64,000 nt of DNA, taken from positions 1 to 64,000 of the forward strand of contig CAYNLK010000007.1 in the NCBI GenBank assembly GCA_964398055.1, given 5' to 3'. A program made the position numbers and the translations under genes. The notes beneath the pieces are model-generated. The model saw nothing but the letters and a program-made list of their open reading frames with translations. It made no database searches and had not been told where the DNA came from. Shown in pieces: positions 8,330 to 15,881 of this stretch (positions are counted from its first letter, which is position 1; each line of letters starts with the position of its first letter). This DNA is from CAYNLK01 sp964398055 (GTDB lineage: Bacteria > Chloroflexota > Anaerolineae > 4572-78 > J111).

Positions 8330-10664
8330 TCTTGTGCAACAACTCAAACAACTTGTTTGGACTTAACGGCATCTCCAGAATTTCCAGATTGTAATCGACC
8401 AGGGCGTTTTCTAAGGCCTGGGCAAACAGCGACGGCACCGGAATAGCCCCGGCTTCGCCGGCCCCTTTGCTGCCCAAAGCATTCAGCGGCGATCTGGTTT
8501 CTTCGTGGCCCAGCTCTATCTGCTGGGGCATATCCGTGGCCCGGGGAAGCAGGTAATCCATAAATGAGGCATTGAGCAATTGGCCGTTTTCGTCGTAGAT
8601 AAGCTGTTCGTAGTAAGCGTTGCCCAACCCCATTGAAAGCCCGCCCTGGATTTGGCCTTCCAAAATGAGCGGATTGATGACGGTGCCGCAATCTTCAACC
8701 GCTACATATTTTTTGATTTCGACCAGCATGGTTTCCGGGTCGACTTCTAAAATCATAGCGTGGGCACCGTTGGCGGTGGCGCCATAGGGTGGGCCAAAGT
8801 AATCGGTGGCTTCCAGGCCCGGCTCGGTGCCCGGCTCGACCGTACCGCGCAGCGGGTTGGCAATGACCGCTAACTCGCCCAGGCTGATGGCTTTCTCCGG
8901 CAGATCGGCCACCCGCACCTGCCCATCGACTAATTCCAATTCTTCTTCGGGAACATTGAGTAGTTTACTACCCCATTTTAGAATCTTGGCCCGAACTTTG
9001 ACCGCCGCCGCGTGAACAGCGTTGCCGGCCACAACGGCCCCACGACTGGCAAAAGTGCCGGTACCCCAGTGGAACTGGGCCGTATCGCCGGTGACAACTT
9101 TGATATCCCGAATATCTACGCCAAGCTGGTCGGCGGCAATCTGGGCAAAGGAGGTAAAGTGCCCCTGTCCCTGGGTGCCAACGCCGGTGACCACGTTCAC
9201 TTTGCCGCTAGCGCCCACGGTGATGCGCGCCCCTTCGTAAGGGCCTACGCCGGTCGTTTCGACAAAGGAGACAATGCCGATCCCGACATGCTTGCCTTCG
9301 GCCCGCAGCCGGGGCTGCTCTTCTTTGACAAAATGTTCGTAATCGATCATCGCCGCGGCTTTGGTGATGACCGCCTCATAGTTGCCGCTGTCGAAGATCA
9401 GGGGGGTAAAGGCCTGGTCGATGATGTTATGCTCATAGGGGAATTTGTTAGGCGGAATGAAGTTGCGCTTTCTGATTTCAACCGGATCCAGGCCCAACTC
9501 TTTGGCCGCCAGGTCCAGCATCCGTTCCATTACAAAAATGCCCTGCGGCCGGCCCGCGCCCCGCACCGGTGTTACGATCATCTTGTTGGTGAAAACCATC
9601 TTCACCTCGGTGTAGTAATTGGCCACATCATAGGCGCTCATAGCGTGGCACTGGGTATTGAGCGGCACGGTCATACCGTAAGAGTCGTAGGCGCCGGTAT
9701 CGTGGATGAAGACATCGCTGAAGCCCAGGATGCGCCCCTCTTGAGTTAAGGCAATTTCCACATCGTGAACCTGGCCCCGTTCCTGGGTGGTATCTAGAAA
9801 ATTCTCGCGGCGGTCTTCGGTCCATTTGATGGGGCGTTTCAGTTTCATCGTCGCCCAGGGTAATAACACCTCTTCCGGCTGGAACATCATAATCTTGGGG
9901 CCAAAGCCGCCGCCGACAAAGGGGGCAATGACCCGCACCTGGTGTTCAGACAGACCTAACATCGCCGCCGTGCCGTTACGGATGGGGATAGGGGATTGGG
10001 TAGTATCCCACATGGTCAACTCCTGAGCTTTGTCGTCCCAACTGGCCACAACGCCGCGTGTTTCCAGATGAGCGGCGGCGCCCCGGTCAATGACGATGCG
10101 TCGTTTGAGCACCAGGTCGGCTTGGGCTTTGGCTTCAGTATAGCTGCCTTTTTGCTGAATCACGTGCGCCGCCAGGTTCGACTCAAGATCGTCGTGGACC
10201 AGGGCTGCTTCCGGGGATAGGGCTTCTTCCAAACCAACCACCGCCGGCAATGGCTCAAATTCTACCACAATATCGGCCAGGGCGTCTTCGGCCAGGTAAC
10301 GACTCTCGGCAATGACCACGGCAATTGGTTCGCCCATATGGCGCACTTTGTCTTTGGCCAGCGGTATCTGGGTGCGCTTGTGGAAAACCGCGCCAGGTAC
10401 CGAGGTTGGCGCGGGTACCAGCAGCGGGCCTGGTTTCCAGAAGTCGCCCATATCGGCCGCGGTGTAAACCGCCACGACTCCGGGGCGTTGCCGGGCAGCC
10501 GAGGCGTCGATACTCAGGATGCGGGCGTGAGCGTAGTCACTGCGCAAAAAGGCGGCGTGAAGCATCCCCGGCAGGTGGACATCATCTACAAACAGGGCCT
10601 GGCCGGTGAGCAGGCGGGGGTCCTCGTTGCGGGTGATCCGTTGACCGACGTATTTCTTAGTCAT
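8325..10664 (-). CDS. Xanthine dehydrogenase family, molybdopterin-binding subunit (system 2)
   Basis: Second catalytic molybdenum subunit, 779 aa. It has the hammerhead domain at about residues 15-125, with NEDPRLLTGQALFVDD near the start. Cofactor motifs are GGGFGPK, RGAGRPQG and GVGTQGQGH, and near the C-terminus GSKGAGEAGAI, whose Glu is the catalytic base. The loop reads RGAGRPQG, not AYxCSFR, so despite its CoxM-CoxS-CoxL-CoxG gene order it is not a CO dehydrogenase. The start is the ATG at 10664 (a TTG at 10679 is possible); no clear Shine-Dalgarno is seen. It differs strongly from system 1, so the two enzymes probably act on different substrates or successive positions of one substrate. 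Confidence 0.9.
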   Translation of the reverse strand: MTKKYVGQRITRNEDPRLLTGQALFVDDVHLPGMLHAAFLRSDYAHARILSIDASAARQRPGVVAVYTAADMGDFWKPGPLLVPAPTSVPGAVFHKRTQIPLAKDKVRHMGEPIAVVIAESRYLAEDALADIVVEFEPLPAVVGLEEALSPEAALVHDDLESNLAAHVIQQKGSYTEAKAQADLVLKRRIVIDRGAAAHLETRGVVASWDDKAQELTMWDTTQSPIPIRNGTAAMLGLSEHQVRVIAPFVGGGFGPKIMMFQPEEVLLPWATMKLKRPIKWTEDRRENFLDTTQERGQVHDVEIALTQEGRILGFSDVFIHDTGAYDSYGMTVPLNTQCHAMSAYDVANYYTEVKMVFTNKMIVTPVRGAGRPQGIFVMERMLDLAAKELGLDPVEIRKRNFIPPNKFPYEHNIIDQAFTPLIFDSGNYEAVITKAAAMIDYEHFVKEEQPRLRAEGKHVGIGIVSFVETTGVGPYEGARITVGASGKVNVVTGVGTQGQGHFTSFAQIAADQLGVDIRDIKVVTGDTAQFHWGTGTFASRGAVVAGNAVHAAAVKVRAKILKWGSKLLNVPEEELELVDGQVRVADLPEKAISLGELAVIANPLRGTVEPGTEPGLEATDYFGPPYGATANGAHAMILEVDPETMLVEIKKYVAVEDCGTVINPLILEGQIQGGLSMGLGNAYYEQLIYDENGQLLNASFMDYLLPRATDMPQQIELGHEETRSPLNALGSKGAGEAGAIPVPSLFAQALENALVDYNLEILEMPLSPNKLFELLHKK

Positions 10665-10700
10665 AGTTCGTACGTCCAAGGTTCAAGCTCCTTTTCAATG

Positions 10701-10763
10701 AGGAGATGAGGAGATTAGGGATTGGGAGATTAGTGGACTGGGAATCTCCAATCTCCAAATCTT
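10701..10763. repeat. Heptad array (AGGAGAT / AATCTCC), inverted
   Basis: About nine units. The first half holds AGGAGAT-like units and the second AATCTCC units, so the halves can fold together. It fills most of the 98-base gap between the iron-sulfur and molybdopterin subunit genes of system 2. Confidence 0.65.
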
Positions 10764-11245
10764 TATCCTTCAGCTTGCCAATTCTTTGCCGCCAGTTTGA
10801 CCGACTCAATAATTTTCTGATAACCGGTGCAGCGGCACAGGTTGCCGGAAATGGCTTCACGGATTTCTGCCTCGGTCGGGTTGGGATTTTGTGCCAGAAA
10901 CGGCAGCAGGCTCATCAAAAAGCCGGGGGTGCAAAAGCCGCACTGCAAGCCGTGGGCCTCTTGAAAGGCGGCCTGCAGCGGGTGCAGATTATCAACACTC
11001 CCCAACCCCTCGACGGTCATCACTTGGTGGCCATCGGCCTGCACCGCAAACATCAAGCAGGAACGGACCGACTCGCCATCCAGCAAGACGGTGCAGGTGC
11101 CGCACACGCCGTGTTCACAGCCCACGTGGGTACCGGTTAGCCCCAATTCATGGCGCAGGAAATCGCTCAACAACATTCTGGCTTCGACCGTGCGTTGGTA
11201 TTCGGCGCCGTTAACAGTTACAGTTACGGTCACAAACTCGCTCAT
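10763..11245 (-). CDS. [2Fe-2S] subunit of molybdenum hydroxylase (system 2)
   Basis: Small subunit of 160 aa with both iron-sulfur clusters: Cys43, Cys48, Cys51 and Cys63 in the ferredoxin domain, and Cys102, Cys105, Cys137 and Cys139 in the C-terminal domain (LQCGFCTPG, LCRCTGY). The ATG at 11245 follows AAGGAGGTTGATCGAA and lies only 5 bases after the FAD subunit stop, so the two are co-translated. An upstream TTG (11254) overlaps the previous stop and is not preferred. Confidence 0.93.
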   Translation of the reverse strand: MSEFVTVTVTVNGAEYQRTVEARMLLSDFLRHELGLTGTHVGCEHGVCGTCTVLLDGESVRSCLMFAVQADGHQVMTVEGLGSVDNLHPLQAAFQEAHGLQCGFCTPGFLMSLLPFLAQNPNPTEAEIREAISGNLCRCTGYQKIIESVKLAAKNWQAEG

Positions 11246-11250
11246 TTCGA

Positions 11251-12138
11251 TCAACCTCCTTGCCCTTGGGCCCGGTCAAGAGCCTGGTTCAAAGCTCGAC
11301 GAGTCAATATTTTGACCAGATGACGGCGGTACTCGGCCGAGGCGTGAATATCTTTAGGCGGGTCAACATCCCTGGTTGCGGCAGTTTCGGCTGCGGTCTC
11401 AATAGCCTCAGATGTAAGCCGTTGGCCTTGCAGCAGGCTGGTTGCCTCTTGAGCATTGAAGGGGCGGTCGCCCCCATTCACATAGACCAGCCGGGCCTCC
11501 TCACACTCGTTTTTGTTATTGAGGGTCACGGTTGCGGCAACACCCATCAGGGCGTAGTCACCGTGGCGACGGGCTACTTCCATAAACGACCAGCCGGTAC
11601 GCCGCGGCTGCGGCGGTACAGCTACTTCTACCAACAGTTCATCGGGCATCATTACCGTGGTGAACAGGGAGATGAAAAATTCCTCTGCCGAAACCCATCG
11701 CTCACCGGACTGGCCCTTCACTTTCATATTGGCTCTCAGGGCGACGGCCACAGCCGGTAACTCTGCCGCCGGGTCGGCGTGGGCCATACAGCCCCCAAAG
11801 GTACCCCGGTGACGGATTTGTTCGTGGGCAATATGGGGCATGGTCTCGGTCACCAGCGGCGAGCGTTCTGCCACCAGCGGGTTGTGTTCCACCTGACTTT
11901 CGCGGGTCATCGCTCCAATGAGTAGCCCGCCGGTTTGGTCAGCCGGTTTGATGTAGAAAAGTTCAGAAATCCGGTTCAAGTCGACCAGCACGGCCGGCTG
12001 GGCCAGCCGGAAGTTCATAGTGGGAATTAAGCTTTGGCCGCCGGCCAGTACCTTGGCGTCGTAACCGTGTTCGGTTAAAAGGGCCAGGGCTTCTGCAACT
12101 GTAGTAGGGGCATAATATTTGAAAGGAGCTGGCTTCAT
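11251..12138 (-). CDS. FAD-binding subunit of molybdenum hydroxylase (system 2)
   Basis: CoxM-type flavoprotein, 295 aa. It starts MKPAPFKYYAPTTVAEAL, the usual family opening. LAGGQSLIPTMNFRLAQP (about residues 33-50) and RHRGTFGGCMAHADPAAEL (about 109-127) are FAD-binding segments. The ATG at 12138 is preferred over the ATG at 12145-12147 because AGGAGG is then correctly spaced. It is the first gene of the system 2 set (FAD, iron-sulfur, molybdenum, CoxG). Confidence 0.92.
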   Translation of the reverse strand: MKPAPFKYYAPTTVAEALALLTEHGYDAKVLAGGQSLIPTMNFRLAQPAVLVDLNRISELFYIKPADQTGGLLIGAMTRESQVEHNPLVAERSPLVTETMPHIAHEQIRHRGTFGGCMAHADPAAELPAVAVALRANMKVKGQSGERWVSAEEFFISLFTTVMMPDELLVEVAVPPQPRRTGWSFMEVARRHGDYALMGVAATVTLNNKNECEEARLVYVNGGDRPFNAQEATSLLQGQRLTSEAIETAAETAATRDVDPPKDIHASAEYRRHLVKILTRRALNQALDRAQGQGG

Positions 12139-12156
12139 AAAGTTCATACCTCCTGG

Positions 12157-12669
12157 TTAGTTTATATCATGGGGCAGCCGGTCATACCAGCGTGGTGACG
12201 GTTTGCTGCGGCCGGCCATCCATAACTGGTAGGTGATTTGCATATGACCCAGATGAAGGGCGGTGTGGTCGATGATATGCAAAATGCCCCAACGAACAGG
12301 TACCGTTCGGCCATCCACCTCACGGCTGCCGTTCAACTCTGCCTCGGATAATGTTGCCAATACGGCCCGAGTTTCAGCGCCGCTTTTTTCCAGCAGGTCA
12401 ACCAATTCGGTTGCGTCGGTGGTCTGGATGATGAATTCGGCCGGGCGGCTACGGGTAGGCGGCTGGCCGCCAATGATTTCCCCAATCCAAAAATGTTCCG
12501 CCCCGGCAATGTGAGCAGCCAGCACAGCCAGCGAGTTGGTGGCGTGATCTTCAACTCGCTCGGTGGGACGCCAGTTGAGCGCCTCAACCGGCAAATTGGC
12601 GATCAGATCGATGACCTGCTGCCGCAAATCTTCAATTCGCTGCAAATAGTTGTCCAGTTCTGAAAGCAT
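12157..12669 (-). CDS. DinB family protein
   Basis: A 170-aa four-helix DinB/DfsB fold protein. Candidate metal-binding histidines lie in AHIAGAEHFWIGE (middle) and HIIDHTALHLGHMQ (C-terminal helix). The family contains thiol S-transferases and proteins of unknown activity. It sits 18 bases before the system 2 FAD subunit and 43 bases after the tandem cyclase, so it is probably part of the same transcript. Its role in the pathway is unknown. Confidence 0.8.
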   Translation of the reverse strand: MLSELDNYLQRIEDLRQQVIDLIANLPVEALNWRPTERVEDHATNSLAVLAAHIAGAEHFWIGEIIGGQPPTRSRPAEFIIQTTDATELVDLLEKSGAETRAVLATLSEAELNGSREVDGRTVPVRWGILHIIDHTALHLGHMQITYQLWMAGRSKPSPRWYDRLPHDIN

Positions 12670-12680
12670 AAATATGTAAG

Positions 12681-12715
12681 AGAGATTGGAGATTCAAAAA
12701 TCTCCTAATCTCCTA
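12681..12715. repeat. Short heptad hairpin (GGAGATT / CTCCTAA)
   Basis: Five units: AGAGATT, GGAGATT, CAAAAAT, CTCCTAA and TCTCCTA. GAGATTGGAGAT pairs with the following ATCTCCTAATCTC with one bulged base. It overlaps the tandem cyclase stop (12713). Confidence 0.55.
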
Positions 12716-14383
12716 GCCCTCCTTAAAGGCCACAAACCGGCCCCACACCGAGGTTAACTCCATCCCTTTCGGCAGGAAGGCGACGATGTAATAGCGGCCG
12801 GTTTTGGCCTGAGCAATATCCTTGCCCAGGTTTTCGGCGTGGACAATACCCTTGGGGAAGAGATTCAGGTGCATATCCTGGTAATATTTGTCCAGTGGAT
12901 ACATCTCGTCCCAATCCTTGCCGTAGGTTTCGATCAGCTTGCGGTTGGCTTCTGCAAAGGTTTTGGGGTGCCAGAGGCGCTGGATGGTGTTCATGGGGTG
13001 CTCCATCGCCACACAATCCACCGCCAGCCACTTGATCTTCTTCTCGATGCACCAGTCGGCAAAATCAGGCGAAGGGCCGGGATGCTTGATCATATAGCGA
13101 AACTCATCGGAGTCCGGGCTATTCCAGCCATATTTATACCAGCCGGTTTTGATTACCAGGATGTCACCGGCGCGCACCTCGACTTCGCTCTCGATCATCG
13201 CCGGCGTGTAGACACTGGAGTTGCTGACTTTAGCCGAGATATCCACAATCACGCCAGGCCCCATCCAGTTTTCCAGCGGCGTCTGGCCGATAGTCCGGCC
13301 GGCGGCCCAGAAATGTTTTTCGCCGTCCATATGGGTGCCCAGGTGGAAGCTGGCCCGGCAATGAGCGTTATTGCGGCCCAGGCCAAAGTACTGCCCGCCG
13401 ACCCGTTTGGTATAGGTCACGGTCAACGGTTCGTAATTGGCCCATTGCGGCGTTTGCACACTGAAGGGTATAGTCATATCCAGCAGTTGCGCCTCGGCCA
13501 TAAACTTAAAGAATTGGGCTTCGCTCATACCGTCGGGCGGGCGCAGGGCGATGGCCCGGCTCCATGCCGCGTCGGTTTCCATAAAGGGGATGGGCATAAT
13601 GGCCAGCCAGGCCCGCTGGTTTTTGAGTTGGTCAATCTGGCCGCCCAATCCCTCAGCCAGCAGCAGGTGAGCTTTGGGTATCCTGACGTGGGTTAATTCG
13701 TGGTACCAGTCGGGCGGAAACAGCTCGTCCCAGCTTTTGCCGTGCGTTTCCTTGAGCTTGGCTTCGGCCTTTTGAAACTCGCGGGCGTGCATATAGCGAA
13801 TATTGGTATTCATCGGGTGTTCGGCGCAGCCGCAATCTACCCCCACCACCTTGAGGTTCATCTTTAAGGCCCACTCAAAGAACTCCGGCGCTGGGCCGGG
13901 ATGGCGCACATAGTAGCCAAACTCCTTGTTTTCGACGCCGCCTTGAGCCGCAGGATTGTGGACGTCCGGCTGATCCCAACCGTATTTGTGATAGCCGGTG
14001 TTGATGATCAGGATGTCGCCTTCTTTCACCTCGGCCTTGCTGGTAATCATCTCCGGGGTGTAGAGACTGTAGTCGGACACGTCGGCGGAGATGTCGACCA
14101 CCACGCCGGGGCCGCACAAGTCAGCCAGGGGAATATCGGCGATGGCCCGCGCCCCGGAGTGGAAGGCCCGTTCCCCAACCAGGTGGGTGCTGGTATTGTT
14201 GCTCCACTCGATGATCTGGCCGTTGGCGCCCTGCCCGCCGCCGTAAGCCCCGGTCAGGCGTTTGAAGAAATGAACTTCCAGGGCTTTTTCGCCCGGCCAG
14301 GGTGGGGTAAAGATGCTTAAAGCCTGGGTCAAATCGAACACCCTGGCTTCAGTCATAACTTTGATAAATTGTTCACGATCCAT
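12713..14383 (-). CDS. Tandem cyclase-family protein with one degenerate half
   Basis: A 556-aa protein made of two cyclase (kynurenine formamidase/isatin hydrolase) domains, residues about 1-280 and 285-556; single-domain members are about 220-290 aa. The second half has an intact metal-binding motif, HLGTHMDGEKHF (347-358). In the first half the same stretch reads NTSTHLVGERAF (63-74): the first His is Asn63, the Asp is Val69 and the last His is Ala73, so it should not bind the catalytic metal. Both halves keep HPGP and the GVDC...EHPMNT / AVDC...EHPMNT segment. Family members hydrolyse C-N bonds in cyclic or N-acyl substrates. Start ATG 14383, with AAGGAAGG upstream. Related to the single-domain protein at 20384-21259. 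The dead half probably serves dimer assembly or regulation (inference). Confidence 0.87.
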   Translation of the reverse strand: MDREQFIKVMTEARVFDLTQALSIFTPPWPGEKALEVHFFKRLTGAYGGGQGANGQIIEWSNNTSTHLVGERAFHSGARAIADIPLADLCGPGVVVDISADVSDYSLYTPEMITSKAEVKEGDILIINTGYHKYGWDQPDVHNPAAQGGVENKEFGYYVRHPGPAPEFFEWALKMNLKVVGVDCGCAEHPMNTNIRYMHAREFQKAEAKLKETHGKSWDELFPPDWYHELTHVRIPKAHLLLAEGLGGQIDQLKNQRAWLAIMPIPFMETDAAWSRAIALRPPDGMSEAQFFKFMAEAQLLDMTIPFSVQTPQWANYEPLTVTYTKRVGGQYFGLGRNNAHCRASFHLGTHMDGEKHFWAAGRTIGQTPLENWMGPGVIVDISAKVSNSSVYTPAMIESEVEVRAGDILVIKTGWYKYGWNSPDSDEFRYMIKHPGPSPDFADWCIEKKIKWLAVDCVAMEHPMNTIQRLWHPKTFAEANRKLIETYGKDWDEMYPLDKYYQDMHLNLFPKGIVHAENLGKDIAQAKTGRYYIVAFLPKGMELTSVWGRFVAFKEG

Positions 14384-14460
14384 GATCAACCTTCCTTTTG
14401 TGTCTGGTTAATTTGGGGTTATTTTTAGCCATTGAATCACTTCCCCCCAGACTCGTAGGG

Positions 14461-14503
14461 CGTGTTGCGTGAATTGTTATGAAGACGCAATACGCAACAC
14501 GTC
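14461..14503. repeat. Heptad hairpin (GTGTTGC / ACACGTC)
   Basis: CGTGTTGCGT (14461-14470) pairs exactly with ACGCAACACG (14492-14501). The stretch also reads as six 7-base units. It is in the 132-base gap between the DUF1116 and tandem cyclase genes. Confidence 0.55.
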
Positions 14504-14515
14504 CATTTTCAATCA

Positions 14516-15769
14516 CTACTCACCGAAACCATATTTTTCAGCAAACGCCACCAGCGCCTCTTCAAACATGGACATCGGCGGGCGCACCAGGCCGGCCCCC
14601 ACCTGGCCGACGCCGGCTTCTTTGTGGGCCACGCCGGTATTAACTCGGGGGGTAATCCCTTTTTCAACCACTTTGCGAATATCGATGCCGGTAGGCGTGC
14701 CCTGGAAATCCAACGCCGGGATGGTGAAGACTTTGTGGTGGGCCACGGTGATCTCATACATTTCCAGGGTGGTTTCTTTAGCCAACGGAGCCGTACCCCC
14801 AACAAAGGTGACAATCGCCGGCGCGGCGGCCATGGCAAAGCCGCCGATGCCGCTTGTTTCGGTGATGGTGCTGTCGCCCAGGTCGGGATTGGCGTCGGCC
14901 GCGGTGAAGCCGGGGAAGTAGAGACCCTCTACCGGCGGGGCCGGGGCAGTGAACCATTGGTCGCCCAGGCCACTGACCCGGATGCCGAAGTCGGTGCCGT
15001 TGCGGGCCATGGCGCTGACCACGGTGCTGCCTTCGATGTTGTGGCCAGCGTCGCACATAGCCTTACAAGCCGCCATGACCGGGTTGAGCACACTCAGCGC
15101 GTTGTCGCCGATGAATTTCAGAATGTCTGCAGCAACTTGCCGCTCCTGGCAAACTTTAGCAATGCCGGGCGCCAGGAGTTTAAGGAATATGATCGAGCCG
15201 GCTCTATTGCGGTTATGGCCTTCATCGCCCATATGGAGTGCTTCGGCGATTAAGGCCCGGATATCCAGGTTACCTGCTTCTTTAATGGCGGCGTCGAGGA
15301 CCGGCCCCATCACGTCATTCATCCAGCGCAATCTGTCAATCACTTCTTCACTGTAGGCCCCATAACGGAGCACCTTACCGTAGCCTTCGTTAAGGCCGGA
15401 AAAAGTGCGGTAGTTGTTGTGAGCTTGATCTTCCAGGACATAAACTGCCATTGAAGGCGAAATGATGCCGGCCATTGGCCCCACCGATTGGTAATGATGG
15501 CAGGGGGCAAACTCGATTTTGCCGCTCCGGACCAGTTTTTCCGCTTCGGCGTAGCTCTTGGCCTGGCCCTCAAAAATCAGCGCCCCGGCCACTGCGCCCC
15601 GTACCGGCCCTGACATCCGCTCCCAGCTAATGGGTGGGCCGGCATGCAATAATAGATTCTCCTGCATGCCCGGGATAACGTTGCGGGCCAGGTCCACACC
15701 CACCAAGACCGGGCGGGATTCCATCATTCGTTCAACTGCCAGTTGATTGGCTTTTTCAATGTCAACCAT
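14516..15769 (-). CDS. DUF1116 protein, AllG-like subunit of oxamate carbamoyltransferase
   Basis: A 417-aa cytosolic protein, close to the length of E. coli AllG/YlbE (about 420 aa). It starts VDIEKANQLAVERMMESRPVL and has GVDLARNVIPGM, HAGPPISWERMSGPVRGA and HMGDEGHNRN. From the literature, AllF, AllG and AllH together form oxamate carbamoyltransferase, which converts oxalurate and phosphate to oxamate and carbamoyl phosphate in allantoin use. Here it directly follows the FdrA/AllF-like gene, 97 bases away. No DUF2877 (AllH) gene and no carbamate kinase are in the window, so the partner set is incomplete or the reaction differs. Confidence 0.85.
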   Translation of the reverse strand: MVDIEKANQLAVERMMESRPVLVGVDLARNVIPGMQENLLLHAGPPISWERMSGPVRGAVAGALIFEGQAKSYAEAEKLVRSGKIEFAPCHHYQSVGPMAGIISPSMAVYVLEDQAHNNYRTFSGLNEGYGKVLRYGAYSEEVIDRLRWMNDVMGPVLDAAIKEAGNLDIRALIAEALHMGDEGHNRNRAGSIIFLKLLAPGIAKVCQERQVAADILKFIGDNALSVLNPVMAACKAMCDAGHNIEGSTVVSAMARNGTDFGIRVSGLGDQWFTAPAPPVEGLYFPGFTAADANPDLGDSTITETSGIGGFAMAAAPAIVTFVGGTAPLAKETTLEMYEITVAHHKVFTIPALDFQGTPTGIDIRKVVEKGITPRVNTGVAHKEAGVGQVGAGLVRPPMSMFEEALVAFAEKYGFGE

Positions 15770-15783
15770 GATTCACTCCGTTT

Positions 15784-15881
15784 TTTCAGTAATCAGTAAT
15801 CAGTGGTCAGTAATCAGTAAAATGCAACCTGTAACCTGCCACTTGCCACCTGCAACTTGTAACCTGCTACCTGCTACTCTT
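15784..15881. repeat. Two-motif heptad array (AATCAGT then AACCTGC)
   Basis: Fourteen in-phase units. The first five are AATCAGT-like (15784-15818) and, after one transition unit, the rest are AACCTGC-like (15826-15881). Unlike most others, the second half is not the inverse of the first. The stop codon of the FdrA gene (15867) lies inside it. Confidence 0.75.

Noticed and set aside
8325..12138. Aerobic carbon monoxide dehydrogenase (coxMSL plus coxG)
   Set aside because: Gene order and subunits fit, but the catalytic subunit lacks the AYxCSFR loop that marks CO oxidation.
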